Positions 38,360-47,273 of a stretch of DNA of 64,000 bases are shown here, in pieces. The DNA comes from Salinisphaera shabanensis E1L3A (GTDB lineage Bacteria > Pseudomonadota > Gammaproteobacteria > Nevskiales > Salinisphaeraceae). The notes beneath the pieces were generated by a model that was not told the origin of the DNA, ran no database searches, and saw nothing but the letters and a program-made list of their open reading frames with translations. Numbering within the stretch: position 1 is the stretch's first letter; each line of letters begins with the position of its first letter. A program made the position numbers and the translations under genes. Location of the stretch: NCBI RefSeq assembly GCF_000215955.2, contig NZ_AFNV02000003.1:241475-305474 (forward strand), given 5' to 3'.

Positions 38360-39178
38360 ATGCGCACCCGGCAATTTCTTAAACCGCGGACCGTGGGCCG
38401 CGATGTCGACCAGTTGGTCGATGCCTTGCCGAAACATAATATCGGCACCCAGGGCTACGATCCGTGGGGGCTCAACCCCGATACCGCCAAGATTACGTTC
38501 ACGGCGGTGCGGTGGCTGTATCAGAACTATTTCCGCGTACAGGCGCAGGGGCTGGAGCATATCCCCGGGGAAGGGCGCCTGTTGATCGTAGGTAACCACA
38601 GCGGTCAATTGCCCATGGATGGCGTGATGGTGAGTTTCGCCGTCGCCAACAAGTCGGAAAATGCCCGTTTGCCCCGTTCCATGATCGAGCGCTGGTTTCC
38701 TTCCGTACCGTTTCTTGGCAACTGGATGAACTCGGTGGGCGGGGTCATCGGCGACCCCAAGAACTGCGGCAAGATGCTCGAGCGCGAAGAGTCGATTGTG
38801 GTTTTTCCGGAAGGCATTCGGGGTTCCGGCAAGCCGTATCGGCTGCGCTATCAGCTGCAGCGCTTCGGCCATGGTTTCATGCATTTGGCTATGGAGCACA
38901 ACGCCCCGATCGTGCCCGTGGGCGTGGTCGGCTGTGAGGAAACCATGCCGTCGCTGGTCAATATCAAGCCGCTGGCGCGCATGCTGGGGATGCCGTATTT
39001 CCCGCTCGCACCGCTGGTGCCGTTGCCCGCGCGCGTGTTCCTCAATTTCGGCAAGCCGATGCATTTTGCCAACGATGCGCGCAACGAGCGCGATGTCGAA
39101 TGGCGCGTTGAAGAGGTCAAGGACGCTATCCGCGATCTCATCGACACGGGTATTGCTCAGCGCAAGAGTATTTTCTGA
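38360..39178 (+). CDS. lysophospholipid acyltransferase family protein
   Basis: A 272-residue LPLAT-type acyltransferase. Catalytic motif I is VGNHSGQLPMDGVM (His and Asp), and FPEGIRGSGKPYRLR is the glycerophosphate-binding motif; GVVGCEETMPSL follows. The variant HSGQLPMD spacing is typical of a DUF-like subgroup, not classical PlsC. GAGGAG lies 5 bp before the ATG, fixing the start. Its TGA overlaps the next ATG, so it is coupled to the SDR gene. It probably acylates a lysolipid at the inner membrane; the substrate is not known. Confidence 0.85.
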   Translation: MRTRQFLKPRTVGRDVDQLVDALPKHNIGTQGYDPWGLNPDTAKITFTAVRWLYQNYFRVQAQGLEHIPGEGRLLIVGNHSGQLPMDGVMVSFAVANKSENARLPRSMIERWFPSVPFLGNWMNSVGGVIGDPKNCGKMLEREESIVVFPEGIRGSGKPYRLRYQLQRFGHGFMHLAMEHNAPIVPVGVVGCEETMPSLVNIKPLARMLGMPYFPLAPLVPLPARVFLNFGKPMHFANDARNERDVEWRVEEVKDAIRDLIDTGIAQRKSIF

Positions 39179-40275
39179 TGAGTCAGCCGAACGAGCGCAA
39201 GCGCAAGACAGCGTCCGAGAACGAACAGGCCAGCACAGAAGAGGATAACGATACGAAGTCCGCTCCGCGTCGCAAGACACCGGCTCGACGTCAGTCAGCA
39301 CCTGCAGCGACCAAGAGCAAGAAAGCGGCATCGGGCATTGGTAGCAGCACGCGCGGCAAGATATTGGTGACCGGCGCAGCGGGCGCGCTGGCCCAGCATG
39401 TGATTGCGCTGCTCAAGGAGAACTACGACGTGATCGGCGTCGAGTTTCGCGGCTTGCAGACGGATTATCCGGATACCGTCGATTACGTTGTGGACTTCAA
39501 CCAATGGCCCTTCGAGGACGTGTTCCGCGAGCACGGCTTCATGGGAATCATTCATCTGGGGCGGATTCGATTCACCCAGTCGACGCGCAATCGGCGCTAT
39601 TCGGCCAATGTGGTGGGTACCGCACGGCTACTGCGGCTGGCATTGAAATACGGCGTGGAAAAGGTCGTCGCCATGTCCACTTTCCACGTCTACGGTGCGG
39701 ATGCGCGCAACCCGTCGCTTATCGACGAGGAATATCCGATGCGTGCGGCCAACCTCATGCCGGAAGTGGTCGACGCCGTCGAGCTCGAAAATTTGTTCAA
39801 TATTCATCTTTACAAGAATCCTGAGCTCAACATCACGATCCTGCGGCCGTGCAATATCGCGGGCCCGGGTATCAACAACGAGATCAGTCGGATGCTGGCG
39901 CAGCCGGTCGTGCCATGTCTGTTCGGTTTCTCGCCGTTAATGCAGTTCATTCATGTAGAGGATATGGCCGATGCCGTGGTGCGGTCATTCGAGCGTAACC
40001 ATCCAGGCGTATATAATGTTGCCCCTGACGACTATGTGGCCTATCAGGATGCGCTGCAGCTGGCCGGCTGTCGCCGGCTGTTTCTGCCCTCCGTGCCGCC
40101 GGCGCTGGCGCGCCGATCGGTCCGGGCGCTGGGGCGTTATGCGCCACCGGATTATCTGATCGATTTCTTCAAATACGCGGTGATCATCGACGGCGGGCTG
40201 TTCGCACGCACCTTCGATTTCACCCCGCAACATTCACTGGCCGATCTGCTGGGCCATTATCGCGCCCATAAATGA
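39178..40275 (+). CDS. NAD(P)-dependent epimerase/dehydratase-like protein, atypical SDR
   Basis: A 365-residue extended-SDR protein. A charged, low-complexity N-terminal extension (about 60 residues rich in Lys, Arg, Ser and Ala) precedes the Rossmann motif ILVTGAAGALAQHVIALL. The serine region reads AMSTFHVYGADARNP and the RP motif is ILRPCNIAGPGINN. Where the catalytic YxxxK is expected (after MRAANLMPE) I read VVDAVELEN, so the active-site Tyr and Lys seem absent; it may bind a nucleotide without redox chemistry. It overlaps the acyltransferase gene and precedes mlaA by about 31 bp. Confidence 0.75.
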   Translation: MSQPNERKRKTASENEQASTEEDNDTKSAPRRKTPARRQSAPAATKSKKAASGIGSSTRGKILVTGAAGALAQHVIALLKENYDVIGVEFRGLQTDYPDTVDYVVDFNQWPFEDVFREHGFMGIIHLGRIRFTQSTRNRRYSANVVGTARLLRLALKYGVEKVVAMSTFHVYGADARNPSLIDEEYPMRAANLMPEVVDAVELENLFNIHLYKNPELNITILRPCNIAGPGINNEISRMLAQPVVPCLFGFSPLMQFIHVEDMADAVVRSFERNHPGVYNVAPDDYVAYQDALQLAGCRRLFLPSVPPALARRSVRALGRYAPPDYLIDFFKYAVIIDGGLFARTFDFTPQHSLADLLGHYRAHK

Positions 40276-40306
40276 GCGCGCTGCTGGCTTCGCTTCGAGG
40301 TATTAC

Positions 40307-41059
40307 ATGACGACACGCTTGCCGCAACGGCTGACTCTCCTGTCGGGGCTGCTCGGTCTTTTCGCGCTGGGTGGCTGCGTGCACAGTCCGCCCTCCGATC
40401 CCTGGGATCCGATCGAGCCGGTTAACCGCGCGGTCTACAAGTTCAACGATACCGCCGATCGCTACGTGCTCCAGCCGGTGGCGCGTGGCTACGACAAGAT
40501 CACCCCCGATCGGGTCCAGACCAGCGTTGGCAACTTCTTCGCCAATCTCGACGAGCCGGTCAACATGGCCAATAGCGCCTTGCAGCTCAAGTGGGGGCCG
40601 TTCAATACCTCGCTGGGCCGCTTCATGGTCAATACCACGGCTGGCGTCGGCGGGCTGTTCGATGTCGCCAGTGCGGTTGGCGTCGACAAGGTCGACGAGG
40701 ATTTCGGCCAGACGCTGGGTTACTGGGGCCTCGGCCAGGGGCCGTATCTGGTGCTGCCGTTCCTGGGCCCGAGCAGCGGCCGCGATGTGTTCGGCCGGGT
40801 GGGCGACCAGTTCGTCTATCCGCTCAACTATGTGGATGAGGACTACGACTACGTGGTCTGGAGCCTGCGTGCGCTGGATCTGATCAACCTGCGTGCGAGC
40901 CTGCTCGGTTTCGAGGAAACGCTCGAGCAGCAGTTCGATCCCTATGCCTTCATGCGTGGCTACTATCTCGAAAACCGTCTCAAGGCGGTTTACGATGGCG
41001 ACGTGCCGGCCGATCGGTTGTATCAGGACGACGGCGCGGACGACGAAGACGCCGGCTAG
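40307..41059 (+). CDS. mlaA: MlaA/VacJ phospholipid-transport lipoprotein
   Basis: A 250-residue outer-membrane lipoprotein that removes mislocalised phospholipid from the outer leaflet with the Mla pathway. The lipobox is FALGGC, and the family signature DPWDPIEPVNRAVYKFND follows directly; later WGLGQGPYLVLPFLGPSSGRD is also diagnostic. A GAGG sequence precedes the ATG. The acidic tail (DDGADDEDAG) is not essential to the family. The inner-membrane MlaFEDB genes are not nearby; instead it sits among acyltransferases. Confidence 0.95.
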   Translation: MTTRLPQRLTLLSGLLGLFALGGCVHSPPSDPWDPIEPVNRAVYKFNDTADRYVLQPVARGYDKITPDRVQTSVGNFFANLDEPVNMANSALQLKWGPFNTSLGRFMVNTTAGVGGLFDVASAVGVDKVDEDFGQTLGYWGLGQGPYLVLPFLGPSSGRDVFGRVGDQFVYPLNYVDEDYDYVVWSLRALDLINLRASLLGFEETLEQQFDPYAFMRGYYLENRLKAVYDGDVPADRLYQDDGADDEDAG

Positions 41060-41071
41060 CGATTGTCGCGG

Positions 41072-41767
41072 ATGGCCGCACAGTCGACTGATCTGAAGGT
41101 GCTCGAAAGCCTCACACGTGCACAGCTGCATGCGCACGCCACCCGTTATTATAAAAGTGGCGGGCGCACCGAGCCGGAAGTGGCGCTCGTCGTGTACGGC
41201 GATGCACGTGCGGTGTTCAAGGACTATGCGCGTACGCCCGGCTGGTTCGGCCGGATAATTGCGCCCGTGCTGATCTGGCGTGAGGCCAGCGCGCTCCGGC
41301 GTCTCGACGGTATCGTCGGCGTGCCGCAACTCTATCGCCAGCTGGATGCGCGCGGGGTGTTGATCGAGTACCTCCCCGCCACGCCCTGGCCGCAGGCCAA
41401 ACCTGCAGAGGCGGCTTACCACAAGCTCGACGAGTTGGTGGACCAGATGCATGCCCGTGGGGTGGCGCACTGTGACCTCAGAGCGCCGAGCAATATGCTC
41501 GTCGATGAAGACGGGCAACCCTATATCGTGGATTTTGTAGCCCGGGTATGTCGCGGCCGCGGCTGGAATCTGCCATGGAACTGGCTGTTCCGGCAGTTCG
41601 TGGGCGCCGATGAGAGCGCGCTTGCCAAGCTGCGGGTTCGCTTTGCCCCGCGGCTGGCCACCGCCGATGATCGGGCGCGGCTCGACGAGCGTGGCCCGGT
41701 CGAGCGCATCGCGCGCGCGATCGGCGAGCGCACGCGTGCCGTCGTACGTTTTTTCGTAGGTTCCTGA
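41072..41767 (+). CDS. RIO/lipopolysaccharide-kinase-like protein
   Basis: A 231-residue protein with kinase-like motifs: AVFKDYAR (possible ATP-binding Lys), then VAHCDLRAPSNMLVDEDGQPYIVDF, matching the HxDxxxxN catalytic loop and the metal-binding Asp of DFG-type kinases. It resembles RIO or KdkA/WaaP-like small kinases. The first ATG is used; a TTG 9 bp upstream is possible. The GTG start of plsB begins directly after its stop, so translation is coupled. Possible substrates are lipid or sugar, inferred only from the neighbours mlaA and plsB. Confidence 0.7.
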   Translation: MAAQSTDLKVLESLTRAQLHAHATRYYKSGGRTEPEVALVVYGDARAVFKDYARTPGWFGRIIAPVLIWREASALRRLDGIVGVPQLYRQLDARGVLIEYLPATPWPQAKPAEAAYHKLDELVDQMHARGVAHCDLRAPSNMLVDEDGQPYIVDFVARVCRGRGWNLPWNWLFRQFVGADESALAKLRVRFAPRLATADDRARLDERGPVERIARAIGERTRAVVRFFVGS

Positions 41768-44278
41768 GTGGGTTGGCTACTGCGTATTCTGTCGTTGTTC
41801 ATCCCGCTGCTGCGTTGGCCGCTGCGGGCCTGGATCAACACCCATCCGTCGCCTTCCGATCTATCGGAGATCGCGCTGACCGGCGACAAGCCGGTTTGCT
41901 ATGTCTTGCCGGTCGCCAGTGTCATGGATTGGCTGGCGCTCGAGGCGGTCTGTGCCGAGCATGGCTTGCCGCGACCTTATCTGGCGGGCAACAGCATGCC
42001 GAGCATGCAACGCTCGGTCGTGGTGGCGTTGCCGGTCGGGCGCAGCGGCGAGCGTTCCGAGCTGCACCGTATCGTCGCGCTCGGCTTGCACGATCAGAAT
42101 TACGACGTGCAGCTCGTGCCCGTCTCGGTGTTCTGGGGGCGTAACCCGGTCAAGGAAACCTCGCTGTTTCGTATTCTGTTCGCTGACAGCGAGCGTACGG
42201 GGCGGCTGCGAAAGTTGCTCATCGTGCTGGCCAACGGCCACAACACCCTGGTGCACTTCGGGCAGCCGCTCGATTACCGCGGCTTTCTGGACGAGGATGC
42301 GGCGCCCGACGTCATGGTGCGCAAGCTCGTACGCGTGCTGCGCATTCATTTCCGGCGTCAGCGTGCAGCCACGCTCGGCCCGGCGCTGTCGCGGCGCAGC
42401 CAGCTGATCAATTCGCTGCTCGCCGACGCCGACGTGCAACAGGCGATCGAAGATTCAGCGCGGCGCGATAAGGTGAGTACCGCGGCGGCTCGTTCCAGGG
42501 CGCGCGACTACGCCAACGAGATCGCGGCCGACTATTCGAATATCGCCATCGGTTTCATGTTGCGCGTGCTCACGTGGCTGTGGAATCGCATCTATGACGG
42601 TGTGGATGTGCGCCATCTCGCTCGCCTGCGCGCAACCACGCACGACCGGCGCGAGGTGATCTATCTGCCATCGCACCGCAGCCATATGGATTATCTGCTG
42701 GTCTCCTACATCCTGTACCAGGAAGGGTTGGCCTTGCCGCAGATCGCAGCGGGCGTGAACCTGAATTTCTGGCCGGTCGGCGCGTTGTTGCGCCGTTGCG
42801 GTGCCTTCTATCTACGTCGCAGTTTCAAGGGCGACCGTCTCTACACCGCCGTCTTTCGCGCCTATGTCGACGTACTGATTCAGCGCGGCCAGCCCATGAA
42901 GTTCTATCCCGAAGGTGGGCGCAGTCGCACCGGCCGGCTGCTGTCGCCTAAAACCGGCATGCTGTCGATGGCGGTCACCAGCGCGCTGGGCGGCAAAGGT
43001 GCGCCCGCGGCGATTGTGCCGGTGTATATCGGTTACGACCGCGTGATGGAGGTCAACAAATATTTCGACGAACTGCGCGGCACGCGGGTCAAAAAAGGCG
43101 AGTCGATGGGCGATCTCGTGCGCGGCTCGACCAAGGTTCTGAAACGCAAGTATGGCCGCGTGTTCGTGTCGTTCGGCGAGCCGATCGACCTGCAGGCCTA
43201 TGCGGATGCCCATCTGCCGGATTGGCGCGATAAGATGCGGGCGCTGGAAATGGACAGTCGACCGCGCTGGCTGCAGGATTTTGTCGCCACGCTGGCTGAG
43301 CGAGTGATGGAGAGCATCAACGCCACGGCCACGCTCAATGCCACCGGTCTCGCCTCGTTGGTGCTGCTGGGGAGTCCGCAAAAAGCCGTCGCCGAAGACG
43401 AAATGGTGAAGACCTTGTCGCTGTTGGCGGAGCTGGCGCGTCGTTGCCCTTACTCGCGCGATGCCACGCCGCCGGAAAAAACCGACGGCCGTGAACTGCT
43501 CGCCGAGGCCGAGCCGATGATGCGCCTGATTCGAGTGCCCCACGCCTGGGGCGATGTGCTGACCGTGGAATCGCGTCAAGCCGTATTACTGACCTATACG
43601 CGCAACAACGTCATGCACCTGTTCGCGCTGCCGTCGCTGGTGGCCAATTTCTTTGCGCATGCCGAGTCGCGCGAGCGCGAACGTGTGCTCGATGATGCGG
43701 TAGAACTCTATCCCTTGCTGGCCTCGGAGCTGTTCCTGCGCTGGCCGACCGAGCAGGCGCGTGCCGCGCTGGGCGAGGCGATCGATGGGCTGCTCAAGTG
43801 TGGATTGCTGCTGAGCGACGAAACCGGTCGGCTACAGCGCCCGGAAGCCGGCACGGCGGCGTTCGCGGCATTGATGAGCCTGTCGCGGATCATGCGCGAA
43901 GCGCTCGAGCGTTATGCCATGACGGTGATGCTGCTCAGCCATAATCTTGAAACCGGTAACGTCGAACGCGGCCGTTTCGAACGTCAATGCCAGCTCATGG
44001 CCGAGCGCATGGCGATACTCACCGGCCGCAACAGCCCGGAATTCTTCGATTCCCGGCTGTTTCGCAATCATCTGCAAACGCTCGTGCGTGTCGGTTTGTT
44101 GCACCAGCAGGGCAGCAAGCTCGAAATCGACCCGGCACTGCGCGACGTGGCCGAGCACGCGCTGCAACTGCTGGGTGCGGACCTACGCCAGTCGATCGCG
44201 CATCTCACGTCGTTGCCGCACCTCGACGACGGTGTCGATAGCAGCGCACAGGCCGAGCCGGCCAGCAAATCAGACTAG
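41768..44278 (+). CDS. plsB: glycerol-3-phosphate acyltransferase
   Basis: An 836-residue inner-membrane enzyme catalysing the first step of phospholipid synthesis, acylating glycerol-3-phosphate at sn-1. Motif I is LPSHRSHMDYLLVS near residue 302, motif III is KFYPEGGRSRTGRLL near 378, and AAIVPVYIGYDRVME (motif IV) follows. Length matches E. coli PlsB (807). Starts at GTG immediately after the kinase-like gene. Together with mlaA, the LPLAT protein and cls it makes this region strongly phospholipid oriented. Confidence 0.95.
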   Translation: MGWLLRILSLFIPLLRWPLRAWINTHPSPSDLSEIALTGDKPVCYVLPVASVMDWLALEAVCAEHGLPRPYLAGNSMPSMQRSVVVALPVGRSGERSELHRIVALGLHDQNYDVQLVPVSVFWGRNPVKETSLFRILFADSERTGRLRKLLIVLANGHNTLVHFGQPLDYRGFLDEDAAPDVMVRKLVRVLRIHFRRQRAATLGPALSRRSQLINSLLADADVQQAIEDSARRDKVSTAAARSRARDYANEIAADYSNIAIGFMLRVLTWLWNRIYDGVDVRHLARLRATTHDRREVIYLPSHRSHMDYLLVSYILYQEGLALPQIAAGVNLNFWPVGALLRRCGAFYLRRSFKGDRLYTAVFRAYVDVLIQRGQPMKFYPEGGRSRTGRLLSPKTGMLSMAVTSALGGKGAPAAIVPVYIGYDRVMEVNKYFDELRGTRVKKGESMGDLVRGSTKVLKRKYGRVFVSFGEPIDLQAYADAHLPDWRDKMRALEMDSRPRWLQDFVATLAERVMESINATATLNATGLASLVLLGSPQKAVAEDEMVKTLSLLAELARRCPYSRDATPPEKTDGRELLAEAEPMMRLIRVPHAWGDVLTVESRQAVLLTYTRNNVMHLFALPSLVANFFAHAESRERERVLDDAVELYPLLASELFLRWPTEQARAALGEAIDGLLKCGLLLSDETGRLQRPEAGTAAFAALMSLSRIMREALERYAMTVMLLSHNLETGNVERGRFERQCQLMAERMAILTGRNSPEFFDSRLFRNHLQTLVRVGLLHQQGSKLEIDPALRDVAEHALQLLGADLRQSIAHLTSLPHLDDGVDSSAQAEPASKSD

Positions 44279-44299
44279 TCGCAGCGCGACGCTGAAGCC

Positions 44300-45298
44300 C
44301 TAGCGCGGCGGCGCGGGCCGCCAGAGATAGAGCGGTTGGGCCGAGGCCTGGCTATCGAAGGATAAATCCACCGGCACACCGGCCGCACTCATGCGCAGTC
44401 CGCTGGCAGCGGCGGTTTCCGAGAGAATCGAGTTCGGTGCGCTGCGGCCCTGGTAATAGCGAATCACGCGCGCCGAAGTTACGTCCGCCGCGTCGCGTGC
44501 ACGCGCCAGCACGTCATCGATATGGCCAATCTCGTCGACGAGGCCAAGACGTAGCGCATCATCGGCGGCCAGAATCCGGCCGTCGGTGATCTCGTCGAAA
44601 TGATCACGATCCAGCTGGGGCCGACCGGCCTCGACCACGGCTACAAAACGCGCAAACAGCGAATCGATCACATCCTGGACAATGGCGCGCTCTTCGGGCG
44701 TGGCCTCGCGCAGTGGCGACATGATGTCCTTATGCTGGCCGCTGACATAGCTCGCGTTCTCTACGCCGAGCTTGTCGAGCAGGCCGCTGGCGTTCACGCC
44801 CGGTATGATCACCCCGATGGAGCCGGTGATCGAAGTCGGTTGCGCGATGACGGTATCGGCAGCCATGGCCACGTAATAACCGCCCGAGGCGGCCACGCCG
44901 CCGAAGCTGGCAATGACCGGTACGCCGGTTTCGCGACGATAGCGGGCGATACGCGAGTGAATCTCGTCGGCCGCGGCGACTGTTCCGCCGGGGCTGTTGA
45001 TACGCAATACGACGGCGCCGATTTCATCATCGTCGGCTGCCTTGTCGAGCGCACGGCTGACTGTGGCCAGCGTTGACGGCTGCTGCACGAGTCCGAGCGC
45101 GCGGCTCGCCGGTGCATCGGAGATGAAGCCGGAAATCGGCAGCCACAGAATCTTGGCGCGACCTTCGCCTTGCACCGTGGTTTCGCGCAAGGCGTTGTCG
45201 CTGGCCCCGAAGGGCGAGATAACTACGCAGCCGGCGAGCGCAAACGCGAGCGCGAACAGCGGCGCCAGTTTCAGCGCAGAACGTGCACGACCGCCCAC
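44300..45298 (-). CDS. S49 signal-peptide-peptidase (SppA-like) lipoprotein
   Basis: A 332-residue serine protease of the SppA type with single S49 domain. The catalytic Ser lies in GGVAASGGYYVAMAADT and the catalytic Lys in YVSGQHKDIMSPLREAT; LRINSPGGTV is the oxyanion segment. The N-terminus MGGRARSALKLAPLFALAFALAGC has a lipobox, so it is probably lipid-anchored outside the cytoplasm. An in-frame ATG at 45337 overlaps the previous gene; the GTG at 45298, 1 bp past the upstream stop codon, gives the normal signal length. It would degrade leftover signal peptides. Confidence 0.85.
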   Translation of the reverse strand: MGGRARSALKLAPLFALAFALAGCVVISPFGASDNALRETTVQGEGRAKILWLPISGFISDAPASRALGLVQQPSTLATVSRALDKAADDDEIGAVVLRINSPGGTVAAADEIHSRIARYRRETGVPVIASFGGVAASGGYYVAMAADTVIAQPTSITGSIGVIIPGVNASGLLDKLGVENASYVSGQHKDIMSPLREATPEERAIVQDVIDSLFARFVAVVEAGRPQLDRDHFDEITDGRILAADDALRLGLVDEIGHIDDVLARARDAADVTSARVIRYYQGRSAPNSILSETAAASGLRMSAAGVPVDLSFDSQASAQPLYLWRPAPPR

Positions 45299-45299
45299 G

Positions 45300-45812
45300 C
45301 TAATGCACCTGGGTCTGCCAGGCCTCGATCGCTGCAATCGTGCGCTCGGTGGCCTGGGTCAGGCATTTTTCGGCCTCCTCGCGCTGTTCGTCGTCGAGAT
45401 GCTCCCATGCCATGGCAATGAACGGGCGGGCCTCGTCGAGCACCTCGTGTTCGTAGAGCTGGCGATAGGCGGTTTCCAGGGCAGCCAGGCATTGGCCGAT
45501 CGCATCGGCCGCCATCTTGGCTTGCTGGAATACCATCACGCAGGCCCCGGTCGCGGCGTGTTCGAGCATCGGCTCTTCTTTCGCGGCTGCCGGATAGTGT
45601 TCGGTGAACAGATCGGCCAGGCGCGTGACCATTTCGACCAGTGCGAGCATGGCCGGCATATCGTCGTGTAGCGTCGGGTGGCCGCGCTTGGCGGCGACAT
45701 TGGCGGCGATCTTGAGAGCCGGGCCGATCACACGATGATAAGTGCGCGGGTTGAGCGCATCAGGGTCAAGCTGCTCGGGGTCGAGACGTCGGGCGGTATC
45801 GGGATTGTCCAT
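45300..45812 (-). CDS. hypothetical helical protein
   Basis: A 170-residue soluble protein of unknown family, predicted mostly alpha-helical (for example MLALVEMVTRLADLFTEHYPAAAKEE and QCLAALETAYRQLYEHEVLDEARPF). There is no signal peptide, membrane segment, cysteine cluster or enzyme motif I recognise. It sits directly upstream of the SppA-like gene with a 1-bp gap, so the two are likely one operon. Codon use is like the neighbours. Confidence 0.7.
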   Translation of the reverse strand: MDNPDTARRLDPEQLDPDALNPRTYHRVIGPALKIAANVAAKRGHPTLHDDMPAMLALVEMVTRLADLFTEHYPAAAKEEPMLEHAATGACVMVFQQAKMAADAIGQCLAALETAYRQLYEHEVLDEARPFIAMAWEHLDDEQREEAEKCLTQATERTIAAIEAWQTQVH

Positions 45813-45903
45813 GCTGAATATATCGGTTGGTCGTCGAAACGCACCTTGCGGCGCGCCAGGTTGCCGCTCGCGGTGTGGAATATCCGCCGGCGTGTGGAGT
45901 TCG

Positions 45904-45923
45904 GGGCTGGTCTGAGCCAGCCC
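45904..45923. terminator. 7-bp inverted repeat after the histidine kinase gene
   Basis: GGGCTGG and CCAGCCC pair around a 6-nt loop, 10 bp beyond the kinase stop on the minus strand. It has no T-tract, so a Rho-dependent or stabilising role is as likely as intrinsic termination. Confidence 0.3.
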
Positions 45924-45932
45924 ATCATCCTA

Positions 45933-47273
45933 TCACTCGGCCGGTAGCACGATCTCTACGCGCGCGCCGCCTTTTTCGCATCGGGTGAGGATGATATCGC
46001 CGGTATAGGAACGCACGATTTCGGCGGCGACGGCGAGTCCCAGGCCCTGGCCTTCACGGCTGGTATCCGCGCGTACGCCGCGTTCGAGCAGGCGCTCGGT
46101 CGAGCCTTCGCCGAAGCCGCGACCGTTGTCGTCGATTTGCATATGGAGATCGCCATCTCGCGTTTCGGCACGTACGTCGACTTCGCCGTCGCCGTACTTG
46201 GCCGCATTGTCCATGAGGGTGCCGAGCAATTCGGTGAGGTCGCCTTCATCGATCGGCGCTTTGACCGAGGCCGCGATATGTACGTCGAAACGCGTGCCCT
46301 GTTCGGCATAGACCTTGGTCAGAGCCCGGGCGAGTTTTTCTGCGATCGGCGCTATCGCGATCGATACGGCCAGGCTGCGCTTGCCGGCCGCAGCGGCTTT
46401 CTGGAGTTGATAGTCGAGGATATCGTTCATGCGAGCCAACTGATTGCGTAGCCCGCGGCGCTGGTTTTCGTCGAGGCGTTCATCCTCCGCCAGACCCCGT
46501 AGTACGGCCATCGGCGTTTTCAGGCTGTGGGCCAGATCGCCGAGTGCGTTGCGATAGCGGGTCAGGCGTGCCTGATCGTTGGAGAGCATGGTATTGAGAT
46601 TGCTCACCAGCGGCTGGATCTCGTCCGGGTAGCGTCCCTCGATACGCCGTTTCTCGTGCGCCTGGAGATTGGCCAGGTTGCGGGCAAGCCGTCGCAATGG
46701 CGCCAGGCCCCAGCGCAGAATGAACAACTCCACAATCAACAGGATCAGCGCCGCGGCACTCAACAACGTCCAGAGCACCCCGCGAAAACGCTGCATCTGT
46801 TTGATGAAGGTCCGGGCATCTTCTGCTACCACGAGCGTATAGCGATAATCGGTGCCGTCGTCCGTGACCCAACGAAAACCGAACGACAAGGTGATTAGCG
46901 TGCCGCGCTCGGGATAGATACGCATGAACTGCCATTCGCCCACGGCTGGAAGTGTCTCCAGGGCGAGCGGATCGAGCAGGGAAGGCGAACGCCAGATCGC
47001 TTCGCCGCGTTCATCCAGGACCATGGCATATAGTCCGGAATCCGGCCGGGTCAGATCGGATTCCGGCAATACGCGCGGCGCCAGTTTGAACCCCCCATCC
47101 GCGGTGATCTCGGCGCTACCGAGCAGCGCATAGCTCAGGCCTTGAAGGCGGTCGTGCTCGGCTTGATCGGCGCGCTCGCTCACCGCGGTTTCCAGCGCCA
47201 CGCCAGTGAGTACGATGAAAGCCAGCAGAAGAACCGCGGTGGCGGCGAGAAGCCGCGCCCGCAGCGAATTCAT
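45933..47273 (-). CDS. PhoQ-like sensor histidine kinase
   Basis: A 446-residue inner-membrane sensor. Two helices (about residues 8-27 and 163-185) flank a periplasmic domain of about 135 residues; then a HAMP segment, the phospho-acceptor H-box GDLAHSLKTPMAVLRG, N-box DNAAKYG, G1 DDNGRGFGEG and G2 GQGLGLAVAAEI. The DLAHSLKTPLAVL box and overall layout match PhoQ-type kinases. Its ATG overlaps the regulator stop. I used the ATG and not the GTG one codon earlier. The ligand (Mg2+, cationic peptides, acid) is inference from homology. Confidence 0.88.
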   Translation of the reverse strand: MNSLRARLLAATAVLLLAFIVLTGVALETAVSERADQAEHDRLQGLSYALLGSAEITADGGFKLAPRVLPESDLTRPDSGLYAMVLDERGEAIWRSPSLLDPLALETLPAVGEWQFMRIYPERGTLITLSFGFRWVTDDGTDYRYTLVVAEDARTFIKQMQRFRGVLWTLLSAAALILLIVELFILRWGLAPLRRLARNLANLQAHEKRRIEGRYPDEIQPLVSNLNTMLSNDQARLTRYRNALGDLAHSLKTPMAVLRGLAEDERLDENQRRGLRNQLARMNDILDYQLQKAAAAGKRSLAVSIAIAPIAEKLARALTKVYAEQGTRFDVHIAASVKAPIDEGDLTELLGTLMDNAAKYGDGEVDVRAETRDGDLHMQIDDNGRGFGEGSTERLLERGVRADTSREGQGLGLAVAAEIVRSYTGDIILTRCEKGGARVEIVLPAE

